A stretch of 64,000 nucleotides of DNA from Austropuccinia psidii (taxonomy: Eukaryota; Basidiomycota; Pucciniomycetes; Pucciniales; Sphaerophragmiaceae). The stretch lies in contig JALGQZ010000001.1 of the NCBI GenBank assembly GCA_023105745.1, forward strand, positions 63,430,937 to 63,494,936. The letters run 5' to 3'. Positions 25,664-36,505 of the stretch are shown here, piece after piece. The position numbers were made by a program, and so were the translations under genes. Each line of letters starts with the position of its first letter. Positions within the stretch are counted from its first letter, which is position 1. Under the pieces are notes generated by a model. It saw only the letters and a program-made list of their open reading frames with translations, made no database searches and had not been told where the DNA came from.

Positions 25664-27830
25664 ATTCCAGATATTATTAATGTGTTGTTCATAAACGGAA
25701 GTATTGAAGTACTCAGAGGGTTCTTGAGGCCACACGCCAGATTCAACAGCTTGGAGGTAGGACCTGATTGAAGGGATACAAGACCATTAATCCTATTTAA
25801 AATCAGACTCTAATATTCTTAAATCTGTGCTGACCATTGCTTTATGAATTGAGGCGTTAAATCAGGCTCAGCGCGGGCACCAAGTCTGAAGGACTAAAAC
25901 CTTTTACATGGAACCAAACCAAGAAGTTTACACTCAGATTTTTTGCAACTTGGAATTTGTAATAAAGCTCAAATATTGGAGTTGCACAGTCATTTTTTAA
26001 TACTCACGTCCAATAATTTTCCTAGAATCACGATTGAAATCAGCACAATGAATTCTTTGTGTCAAGATAAACATATGATATCAAAAAAAACCAGGATTGC
26101 AACTGACCTGGCTAAACCAAAACCTTTGCGCATCACCCCAAGCCCTAAGTTGATCATCTGTAGCATTGAAATTTGTGGCCAGAGAGCTGTTTACAAGTTA
26201 TATTCCTATTGAACAAGCTTCCAGCAAGAGAATTATCACACAATTCTCCATCGCCATAAGGTATTTCATTGCTTTTTCGGGCTTGTTCTAAATGGTCTTG
26301 ATTGCACATCATTTGCATTTATGAGTCAAAGTTTGCCTCCGCCACGCCGCCTAGGTTTATGTGAAAAAAGTTGTGTCAAAACTTGATCTCTTGCCTGGAT
26401 TTTCCATCCACTTTATGTGGTTTTACTGACCGAAAGAATAATACATCTAAAAAATACATGATCAAAGTTGTTTATAAGGTACATTAAAATTCAGCCTGAG
26501 GAATTGAATAATATTTCTACGGCCTTTTCTAGCTAAATTAATTGACTTACATGATCATCATAAGCTGCTGGCCCAATGGTGTGAGGTACCATAGAAGCAG
26601 CTGGTCCTGCCCACTGCCATCGCTTTGACATCGCTATTGTTGTAATGCAAGATTTTGAAATTTTTGGCTTCCACGACTTTTCCTGTTGGGCGCCCAATAC
26701 ATCAAAGGCAGGGTCGATCTCAGCGGAATGTATTCTCTTTCTAAGAAGCTTTTGGTTACCAGAGGGCTCCTTAAAGTTATGGTAGCCCATCTTTTTCCTG
26801 GACAAAGAAAAATCCTCAGGGCTCTCGTTTTTAGTCGTTGAAGTTACAGAACCTGGTTGTTTTAGGAAACTTGTGAGTTTTTGTACTAGTTCACAAGCTG
26901 AATGATCTAGGCCTGCTTTTGCCACATAGATTGGGAAAAGCGAGATGGAAGCTTTGATGGCACGCAAAACATTTTTTGAAGATTTTGATCTCTCCATCGC
27001 TTTTGATAGGTCTGTTTCACATCGCACCCCAAGAGCATACTCTATTACTCTTGTCATAGTAATGAAATTGGCGTAATATTGCTCTAAGCCTGGTGTCAGG
27101 GTTGCCTTGAAGATAAGGGAGGGATTACTAAATTAGTTGTACACAATAAAACATTTTTTCACTTGACTTACGTTGCTCAGAGGCTCATTAACACATTCAA
27201 TTCCAACGACGTTTTGAAAATCAGGATCGAGGTGAGTCATGGCCGTCAGGATGGCGCTCCAGGTGAGAGCACGCTGATAATTATAATCTTGATAGAACTC
27301 CACTTCTGATGTTACATTTCCAACAAACGTTTGATCTTTGGCTGCAACGCCAGGCAAAGCATGCATGTCAAGAAAGACATACTAATTCTTCAATAATCCA
27401 CTACAAAAATGAAGATGAATTATAAGATGATATTTGGCTTGAAAGAAATGGAGAAAGTTGAAGTATAAACGAACAAATCCAAGCGGAATGCAGACGTGGT
27501 CTAATTTCAGATCTTTCATTTGATGAGCATGGTCTTGAGTGAACCTACAGGAAATTGAAAACATGGCTTTTTAAACCCAAAGCAATTTCAAGAAAGCTCA
27601 AGTTTGGAAATTAGATTTAGCAATGATAGACAAACCAGGATCTCCAGTGTTGGAGGAAAACTTTGTTCGCACTTGTTTGACCTAGTTGTTGGGTTCGAGC
27701 CCATTCACTTGAAGCACAAGTGGTCATATCATCGGGGCAGCTTACACCGCCCATTGCTTTCCACTCCACTGGATTCATCCATGGTTCACTCTAAATTATA
27801 ACAAATTGAGACCTGTTAATAAAACTGGGG
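25664..27830 (-). pseudogene. GH5 exo-beta-1,3-glucanase pseudogene
   Basis: Glycoside hydrolase family 5 members of this type hydrolyse beta-1,3-glucan at the cell wall. Minus-strand exons read WMNPVEWKAMGGVSC..RSW (27800-27655), FTQDHAHQMKDLKLDHVCIPLG (27550-27480), YVFLDMHALPGVAAKDQTF..VVGIECVNEPLSN (27380-27175; NEP holds the acid/base Glu), TLTPGLEQYYANFITMTRVIEYALGV (from about 27110), WQWAGPAA..GPAAYDDH (to about 26550), MYYSFG|GVAEANF, then SLATNFNATDDQLRAWGDAQ (about 26180-26115) and SYLQAVESGVWPQEPSEYF (ends 25664). Introns have GT-AG ends. Lesions: the exon between WIIEE and YVFLD is deleted with loss of frame (near 27387), a TAA stop follows GVAEANFDS, and the GEW nucleophile motif expected before SLATNFNATDD is not readable. 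The first exon and signal peptide are missing. Only gene-sized host enzyme relic here. Confidence 0.8.
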
Positions 27831-27889
27831 GGGGATTGAATTCAAGTACTCTTAATTACCAACAACCAAAGAGATTTGAATTGGGTAGA

Positions 27890-29049
27890 TTAATCTTGAT
27901 TTAATGAAGGAGGATAACTTAGAGAGTTTGCTAATTCAATAGATGAAGGAGATGTATCAAAATCAAAATTTAATAATAAATCAGAACTAAAAGATTCATT
28001 AGGTTGTTGTTGATTGAAAGATGAATATGATGATGATGCCGATTTTTGATGATGATTTGATGAAGAGATTTGAAGCAAGGTTGAATGACCAATTGTAGGA
28101 GTTGCAATAGATGAGAATAGAGATTGAGCTAATGAGATAAGGAGATGGATTAGGATGATTTAAATGTAAAGACTTAGAAGAGGATGAAGAAGATGAATTA
28201 CTTGAAGAAGTTGAATTGAATGAATTTGTAGATGGATTGATAGAAGCGATTGAAGATTGACGAGGATGATCAGATTGATTTAAATGATGATTATTTTGTG
28301 ATTTTAATTTTGATGATGAAGAAGATGAAGATGAAGAGGATAAATTGAAAGATGATCAAGTTGAAGGAGTTAAAGATTTAAGATTTGAGATTTGATGATG
28401 AATTGAGTTGAATTGAGTTAGTTTGATGATTAGAATTTGCTAAGATGGTAGGAGCTGAAGAAGGTGACGATAGATTTGAAGGGGATGAAAAAGTATTAGA
28501 TGAAAAGTTTTGATTGATAGATATAGCTAGATTAGAAGAGTTATGATGAATAAGAGTAGTTGAGGTTGATAAAGGTAAATTTGATTTAAGTTTAAGTTGA
28601 AGATTGGATTGATCAGACGAAATTGAAAGATTTGATTTTGATTTTTTTTCTAAGACAGTTTGATTATTTGAATGATTTGATGAAGATTTTGAGGAAAGAG
28701 AAGAAGAAGAAGAAGAAGATGATGATGATGATGAATTGATGTTGGTGTTCATTGAATTATTAAAAGACTGATTTTGTTGTTGATTTTGTTTAAGATGATT
28801 TAGATGTAAATAATTTAAATGAAGATGATTTGAATTTGATTGCAAGTTTGATGAGATGATAGGAGTATTGATTGAGACTCGTTGATTTAAACCTGATTTA
28901 GTCTTTAATATTATAATTTTACTATTTGAATTTTTTGATGATAATCTTTTATTTGAAATATTTAAATTGGATGATGTTGATCTAATTAAATGATTTGATT
29001 TATTAAATTTATTTGAAGACGAATCTGAAGAAGAATAAGATTGGCACAA
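27890..29049 (-). pseudogene. Ser/Asn-rich protein, frameshifted
   Basis: The minus strand opens with a 223-codon frame (29049-28378) of Ser, Asn, Gln, His and Leu, with a run of about a dozen Ser near 28720. Past its stop the same composition continues in a second frame (28377 to about 28140; NNHHLNQSDHPRQSSIASIN) and then a third (28078-27890; ASSSYSSFNQQQPNESFSSD). This pattern indicates one gene of about 380 codons broken by two or three small indels, with one further stop. Such regions are common in fungal transcription factors, but no DNA-binding domain is seen. Its start lies 45 bp from the divergent Tet/JBP-like gene. Confidence 0.5.
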
Positions 29050-29094
29050 AACCGTCTACATCAAAAAACTAACAAATTCTTAATTGGTGGGAAA

Positions 29095-29855
29095 ATGAAA
29101 TGTCTTGGATTTAGAGGTGGATATGATAAAGGAAAAAGTGCAGGTAAGTAATATTAAATTTTGAATTTAAAAAAACAAAACATTAATTTTTTTCTTTGTT
29201 TTTAGGAGTATATACACTACATAAAAAGTGTTTTTCTGAAAGAAAAGTAAAAGATGAAGAATTATGGAACAAGTTACCAAGTTATAATAGTTTTCTCTCT
29301 CATAGATTTTACTTATTCACAAAAGATGGTTCTACTAATAATGAACGTTTGATGAAACAATGGCAATTACCAAGTTGGGACAACTCTGAATGGAATGATA
29401 AAGACAAAATTGAAAATAGAAGATTATTCTCAAATGTATCAATCACTTACAATGATTTTCATAACCATGCTCATTGTGACAACGATTCAAAAAATCTTAC
29501 ATATGGCTTATTCAGTTACATAGATATCAAAAATGGAAATCCAGTATCACCACCAACCAAATGTATAGGTCATAGTTTTTCTTTTCCAGATTACAACTTG
29601 AACTTTGAATTTGGATTGAACAATGGTATTATAGAATTAATCTGTCCTTCAAAAAAGATCTTACATCAAACAACCAAACCTCCTCTTGAAGTATCAACCA
29701 ACAATACAACGACTCACTTTGGTTGCTCATTTCAAATTTCTAATGAATTAATTAAAAGGGTGAAGAAACATGAGAGAGAGGGAACAGGAGATTTTGTAGA
29801 TAAAACAACTGGAAGAGCACAACGATGTGCCAAATATCAAAAAAATTGTAATTAG
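29095..29855 (+). CDS. Tet/JBP-like 2OG-Fe(II) dioxygenase
   Basis: Two exons, 29095-29143 and 29206-29855, joined across a 62-bp GTAAGT..TTTTAG intron, give 232 residues without a stop. The text MKCLGFRGGYDKGKSAGVY, then SITYNDFHNHAHCDND, KNLTYGLFSYIDIKNG, FSFPDYNLNFEFGLNNGIIELIC, KKILHQTT and HFGCSFQIS matches the Tet-like 2OG-Fe(II) oxygenase family expanded in rusts (recalled, not searched). HCD (about residue 118) would be the HxD iron ligand pair and His of LHQTT the distal ligand. Known relatives oxidise 5-methylcytosine or thymine in nuclear DNA. Rust homologues, as I recall, begin further upstream and have Arg where HFGCS has His; if so this copy is N-terminally short and may bind 2-oxoglutarate poorly. 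Transcribed away from the Ser-rich relic. Confidence 0.7.
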
Positions 29856-29859
29856 TATT

Positions 29860-30970
29860 TGACAAATAGGATCTTGTTTTCACTGTCATTTATCTCACAG
29901 AAACCTGAAATATTTTCACAAAAAAATAACGCTCAAACTCACATTGTGGATTATTATTCATATTAAAATCAATTATTACTCATTTTTGAATGTAGTATTA
30001 TATATTCAAAATTTAAATTGGTATTTTTGTATTAATTATGAGGTTTGGGAAATTCTTAATATATCTTGTGGTAATAATTTTGGATGTTTGACTTTGCATC
30101 AATTTAAAAAATTAATATGCAATGGATTTATTTACAAATGTAAACATTATCTTTTCAAGTTGAAGTACTATTAAACTACTAGTTCAGTAATAAAGTGTAC
30201 TTTTCATATCAACTAATTGTACATGTTCAGAAACATGAATAGAAAAATTCAATTATATAAAACTTTCAAATTTCTTTCAAGTAGAATTCTTAATGGAAAG
30301 AATCTCTTATTTCATTTATGAATTGTACTATAATACAAAGTTTCATTTTGAGGTTGAATGCTCTTAAAATCAAGGTGGTCCACAAAAGGTATGGTTGAAA
30401 ATTGAGATGAATTTCACTTAATGAATAAGTAATACTATATTATGAAAATATAATCAGAAGAATAGTTCTAAAGGCTAATGATATTATGTTTGACTAATAG
30501 TTGCCAAAAATACATTTTAACTGACCCCAAATGTTTATATAGTATAGAAAGGTCAAGTTTCAAATTTATATTCACCATATTCTCTGCTATTTGTGCTCAC
30601 TATTAAGATATGATTGTGTAATTTATTGTCCAAAAATCTTGAAACTTGCATGTCATATGAATAGTGTGAAAGAAGTTTAATATTTAAGTTTGAAAACTAT
30701 CATATTGTATTAAATCTCAATTACAAGGAGGAATTTCTTAATATCTTAAGATTATTGTAATAGAATGATGATCAAGTAGTATAATTCAAGACCTGAGGAG
30801 AACTCACAAACATAATGTATTTTAAGCGGTGGGGAAAGTTGGAGTTGGCCAATAAGAGTAAGGTTTGAAAAATGGCAATTGCAAAATAGTTATTAAAAAC
30901 ATGATAAATTTAAAACTAAGTCAAACAAGATCTTTGACTAGGAGGAAGAAGTGATGTCACTGTTGCTTGA
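29860..30970. other. No gene seen
   Basis: A+T-rich spacer. The open plus frame at 29944-30174 lacks any domain or codon character. Confidence 0.35.
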
Positions 30971-30978
30971 GCTTCCCA

Positions 30979-33865
30979 TTAATTTAAGAAATCGCTGGTG
31001 ATATATTGTGCTAGTTGATTCCGGGAGGGGGGATGAACAAGTTGAACATCATTAATTGGATTCATGCCTTTAGAAAAAAACGAGTTGAGGTGAAAAGATA
31101 GATTTTTCCAGACAGGCTCGTCTGGAGGTGATGGCTGAACAAGCTGATGAGATATGTTAAAAGAACATAATATAAGCATAGCATTGGAGATAGAAAAATG
31201 GCGATGATCTTTGTGAGCAGTGAATAAACCCTTAACACCTAATATTAAGAAATAAACAAATGGAAGAAAATTATGCTGACTACGATATTCACTCAATTTC
31301 TTTTTAGCTTGGTCCAATTGTGATGCTTGATTGTCCAACAGAGTGATGCTTTGAGGTCTGTGGTTAATGATTAATGAGGAAATTTCATCTCTTCCAAGAT
31401 GTTGATTCTTTGTATTTTTGGGATGTTTACGTTGTTATGATTGGTTGGGAGGGGAAAGTTCCTCTATGTTTGCCTGTGCTTTGAAAATGATGTATGAAAT
31501 CATAACATCCAAAATTAAATCTTGAAACAACTTGAGTTGTTGATCAGAATTAGCACCCAAATTCTGTTCCGTGTCTATATTGCTAATAGATGGGTTTGGA
31601 TTTGGGGGGATGGTTGACATAAGCTCCATTGGTGGAATAGAAGGTCACTTCAATCCTTCAAAGTATGTAAGCATATCCAAATAAGCATGTACCTTGCCAG
31701 GAGTGGTTGGAGCTGTCATGGGGGGTTTAGGGATACAAAATTCATCCATTGTTGCAGATATAGATGCAGCAATGAGTTTTGCCTAAGCGATGATGGTGAA
31801 GTGGCATGGTTGGGCCATATAAATGAGATGACAAACAAAAATTGTTTCAGGGTGCTTTTCATTACGAACGTGGGGCTCCAGAGAAAAAGGAATAGATATA
31901 CTTGGTTCAGGTGATGTAATGTCATCATATATTTGCATGTTGAAAATTTGAGGGGAGACATAAAATTCAGCTTTGGTGGCATTCAAAAATGGTGAGCCTG
32001 TTCAGAAATAGGATAAGCTTTAATATTTTGTAATGACTAATTATTATAAGGCAACTAACTATGATCACTTAGTTCGTCAATCCATTTGGTATATGAAGAT
32101 GAGCATTGGTTGAAGTCGAAATTCCCTTGTTCAGGTTTTTCACAACCCAAAGATTGAAGACACCATTTAACCAAAGAGTTGATTTCTTCAAACATGGTTT
32201 GATATTTGGCTTGAGTTGGTCGTCCTGAATTAAACATTTGGAAAATTTTATAAAATTGAGGACAAAATTCATTGGAAAAGATGGAAAATTCAACATTGGG
32301 GGGAGAGGCTGGTTGGGAAATGGGAGATTGTTGAGTCTCTTCCAATGTGGGAGGATTTTGAGTCTGACAATCAACTTCTTGATTGAGATTATTGAGACCT
32401 GGTGTTGGGGCATGTAATGGAGGCGATGAACTTGATTCCATTGATTGAGGAGGAACATCATCACATGACAGGGGTGGTGGTTCAATTGAGGTATCATGTG
32501 GGGATGAACGGACACAAGGAGTATGTGCATTTTGTGGTGTTGAAATAGTGGACTGGATTTCCTGGGTGTTAGTTGTAACATTAATTCCTCCTGCTGAAAT
32601 AATTGGAGAGACCTGATGAACATCTGCTCTTGAATGGATAGATGTCTCATTTGAAATACGTAAATTTGATGAGCTCTCACAAATGTTGCTGTGGTCACTT
32701 TGTTCAGAAGGGTTGTGACATGGGCTTTCTGTATTGGGGTTCTCTTTATGAGTTTGTTCTTCCTCAGATAATATTGGTGGGAAATCAGACCCATGAGATT
32801 GGGAAACCATTAAAGTAGGTGAATGACGAGGAGTATCAGGGGATGGAAGGTCATTGGGATGTGCTTGCAATAACATTTGAGGATTGATAGATTGGGGTGG
32901 GCTGGAAACAATGGGGAAAAAAGGTGTATTTGTGGGAGGAATCATGGAGACAACCTGTTGGGTAATATTAATAGTGACATATTGTTGCATGAAACAACAA
33001 ATATTTGGTGGTGGTTTATTTTGAATTTTCCTTTTTTTCTTGTGATTTCCATCAGGAACAACCTCCTCTGGAAGGAACTTCTCTCTCAATAACTTCAACA
33101 TTGCCATCTACGAGACCGATTGATTGTGATGAAGACAATTCTACAATAAGGGAGATCAAATTAATACAAAATTGAGGAAAGACATGAAGAATAATAATTA
33201 CCATGTTCTTTTTGAGAAATCAATGTAAGGCCCTTTTTCAAATAATCCTTAATCTAAATTGATACAGGATTCTATTCAGCTTCAGAAAGGGCATTATTGA
33301 GTATCTTCTTGATACAGTGGTGGTTGAGAGAAAATTCTTCACGGGAGAGGCGAGTTAGCTCAGAAGATAGAATTGGTGAGATGGATTGTACTTGAGTGGG
33401 TGGGTTATTCATGTTGAATTCTATGAATGAGGGTGGTGGAAGGGTTCGTGGAGTATTTGGGTGTGGATTACACAAACTCATGTTTGGTGTGTTTGTGATA
33501 TCTAATATTTTGGGTAAAAATATAATATTAAAATTTGTTGAGGATGAGATTACGTGGGGAAGAAAAAATTTACCAAGTTGAAAGGGGGTTCTATTTATGT
33601 TGTTTGGTGGGGGGCAGGGCAAGATTTGAGGATGACTAATGGGAGCTGGTGGGACTAGATTGGGAGAATTGAGGTAGTGAAAAAGATGGTAACATTCCTG
33701 GAGTTCAGTGCTTTGGTTTGGGGTGGACAATGAATTGATGGATGAATGGGATGGTGCCTCATCTTGATAAGATAAAGATGAATTAAAATCCGTGTTATTT
33801 GAAAAAACCCTATGAAACATTTCAACAAATGACACATCGGAATCAGGTGGTTGGGGTGGATTCAT
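30979..33865 (-). pseudogene. CACTA-locus family B protein, broken copy
   Basis: Minus-strand exons: a Pro/Ser-rich start (MNPPQPPDSDVSFVEMFHRV, 33865-33272), a Pro/Ser/Gln-rich middle (about 33155-32055) ending KWIDELSDH, then after a GTTAGT..ACAG intron a conserved C-terminal half (31985-30979). That half aligns along its length with the plus-strand gene at 42642-44720: YVSPQIFNMQIYDD with IFSPKKYDPFNDP, KLIAASISATMDEF with NLILESISVSAQDL, ILDVMISYIIFKAQ with ILHLMISYVLILAH, and FVYFLILGVKGLFTAHKDHRHFS with ILASFLASGVRGLMVCSRDWRKS. Stops at 31783-31785 (TAG where the other copy has TGG) and 31645-31647 interrupt it. Function unknown. It is divergent from the transposase across the palindromic array. 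Confidence 0.6.
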
Positions 33866-34205
33866 AGTATTGGGTATTATATTGGGAGGAGAGGGATTTA
33901 AATGGCCAACAGAAGATACAAACAGAGGAACTTATGGAAAACACCAGAAAACCAGCTCTATTTATATTGCATGTCCCAATGAAATGAAGTGGGGCTGTAG
34001 CCCATAGAAATAGAGCAGAAATGAGTTTTGTGGTTTCAATCAAAAGAAAGCTGCAGATCCTCTACACATAAAACACAATTACACATTTAGGGAAGGATTA
34101 AGTGTCAGAAAATGTGTATATTTAGAATAACCCTTCAATTACATGGGTGATTAGATTGGATGGTACAGTCACACCTATAGGTGGGTGAGAGATTTAGCCC
34201 ACCAG
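33866..34205. other. Divergent gene upstream region
   Basis: About 340 bp between the family B start and the array. Holds tatttatattgcatgtccc near 33959 and no coding frame. Confidence 0.3.
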
Positions 34206-36356
34206 TAATGATGTACACAGGTGGTAAAATTATGACTGCCGGTCATAATTTCTACCACTTGCCAACCAATTATGGCTGTAATTGGTTTGTCTCTTGGGAA
34301 TTTCATCGGACCCATTCAGATGCAGAAAAACCTGTATCTGAATGAGTGCCAGAGAAAATACAGCTTTGGCTGTAATTGTACACAGGTGGTCTGATTATGA
34401 CCGCCGGTCATAATTTGTACCACTTGCAAACCAATTACGGCCATAATTGGTCTGTCTCTTGGGAATTTCATCAGACCCATTCAGATACAGAAAAAACTGT
34501 ATCTGAATGAGGTCCAGAGAGAATACAGGTGGTCAAATTATGACTGCCAGTCATAATTTGGATCCACTTGCAAACAAATTATGGCCGTAATTGTTTTGTC
34601 TCCTGGAAATTTAATCAGACCCATTCAGATACAGAAAAAACTGTATCTGAATGAGGTCCAGAGAGAATACAGCTTTGGCTGTAATCATATACAGCTGGTC
34701 AAATTATGACCGGCGGTCATAATTTGTACCACTTGCAGCCCAATTACAGCCGTAATTGGTTTGTCTTCTTGAAATCGCATCAGAACCATTCAGATACAGA
34801 AAAAACTGTATCTGAATGAGGTCCAGAGACAATACAGATTTGGATGTAATCATATACAGGTGGTGAAATTATGACCCGCGGTCATAATTTGGATCCAATT
34901 GCAAAAGAATTACGGGCATAATTAGTTTGTACCACTTGCAAACCAATTACGGCCATAATTGGTTTGTCTCCTTGAAATCCAATCAGACCCATTCAGATAC
35001 AGGAAAAACTGTATCTGAATGAGGTCCAGAGACAATACAGCTTTGGCTGTAATCATATACAGGTGGTAAAATTATGACCGCCGGTCATAGTTTGTCCCAC
35101 TTGCAAACCAATTACGGCCGTAATTGGTTTGTCTCCTTGAAATCCCATCAGACCCATTCAGATACAGAAAAAACTGTATCTGAATGAGGTCCAGAGACAA
35201 TACAGCTTTGGCTGTAATCATACACAGGTGGTCATAATTTGGATCCACTTGCAAACCAATTACGGCCATAATTGGTTTGTCTCTTGGGAATTTCATCAGA
35301 CCCATTCAGATACAGAAAAAACTGTATCTGAATGAGGTCCAGAGACAATAGAGCTTTGGCTGTAATCAGATAAAGGTGGTCAAATTATGACCGGCGGTCA
35401 TAATTTGGATCTACTTGCAAACCAATTACGGCCGTAATTGGTTTGTCTCCTGGAAATTTAATCAGACCCATTCAGATACAGAAAAAACTGCATCTGAATG
35501 AGGTCCAGAGAGAATACAGCTTTGGCTGTCATCATATGTAGGTGGTCAACTTATGACCGGCGTTCATAATTTGGATCTACCTGCAAACCAATTACGGCCG
35601 TAATTGGTTTGTCTCCTGGAAATTTAATCAGACCCATTCAGATACAGAAAAAACTGTATCTGAATGAGGTCCAGTAAGAATACAGCTTTGGCTGTAATCA
35701 TACACAGGTGGTCAAATTATGACCGCCGGTCATAATTTGTACCACTTTCAAACCAACTACGGCCGTAATTGGTTTGTCTCTTGGGAATTTCATCAGACCC
35801 ATTCAGATACAGAAAAAACTGTATCTGAATGAGGTCCAGAGACAATACAGCTTTGGATGTAATCATATACAGGTGGTCAAATTATGACTGGCGGGCATAA
35901 TTTGGATCCACTTGCAAACGAATTACAGCCGTAATTAGTTTGTACCACTTGCAAACCAATTACGGCCGTAATTGGTTTGTCCCCTTGAAATCCAATCAGA
36001 CCCATTCAGACACAGAAAAACCTGTATCTGAATGAGGTCCAGAGACAATACAGCTGGTCAAATTATGACCGGCGGTAATAATTTGTACCACTTGCAGCCC
36101 AATTACGGCCGTAATTGGTTTGTCTCCTTGAAATCCCATCAGAACCATTCAGATACAGAAAAAACTGTATCTGAATGAGGTCCAGGCACAATACAGCTTT
36201 GGCTGTAATTTTACACAGGTGGTCAAATTATGACCGCCGGTCATAATTTGTACCACTTGCCATCCAATTACGGCCGTAATTGGTCTGTCTCTTGGGAATT
36301 TCATCAGACCCACTCAGATACAGAAAAACCTGTATCTGAATGAAGTCTATAGGGGC
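34206..36356. repeat. Tandem array with three palindromes per unit
   Basis: About 15 units of roughly 145-170 bp, marked by accacttgcaaaccaatta and variants at 34252, 34420, 34566, 34728, 34894, 34931, 35097, 35246, 35411, 35578, 35741, 35909, 35945, 36088 and 36251. A full unit has three dyads: (1) aattatgaccgccggtcata plus tt; (2) aattacggccgtaatt, a perfect 16-bp palindrome; (3) an 11-bp stem ttcagatacag / ctgtatctgaa around a loop of six A. Two short units (34894, 35909) carry only part. It lies between divergent starts, 340 bp from the family B start and 150 bp from the transposase ATG. CACTA elements are known for subterminal repeats bound by an element protein; this array could serve likewise, or as a shared promoter. 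Confidence 0.9.
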
Positions 36357-36505
36357 ATAATTTGCTTCTATGTTTGCAAAATCAAAGATGCTCAAATATA
36401 AATAAAGCTATTCTTGTGTCCACTTTGCCCCCCAAAACATTCCTCATAACCGCCCTACTCCATATCAATTTCTGGGCCCTTTTTGCTCATTCCCCACAAA
36501 TTTTC

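Noticed and set aside
35072..35305. Open frame inside the array
   Set aside because: It is a reading of the repeat itself; no start context, and other units do not keep the frame.
34206..36356. Array resembling CRISPR
   Set aside because: Units are 145-170 bp, almost wholly repeated with no unique spacers, in a eukaryotic context with introns and transposons.
36362..36505. Upstream extension of the transposase start
   Set aside because: The extra 48 residues are hydrophobic and unlike the family; ATG at 36506 leads straight into the Cys motif.
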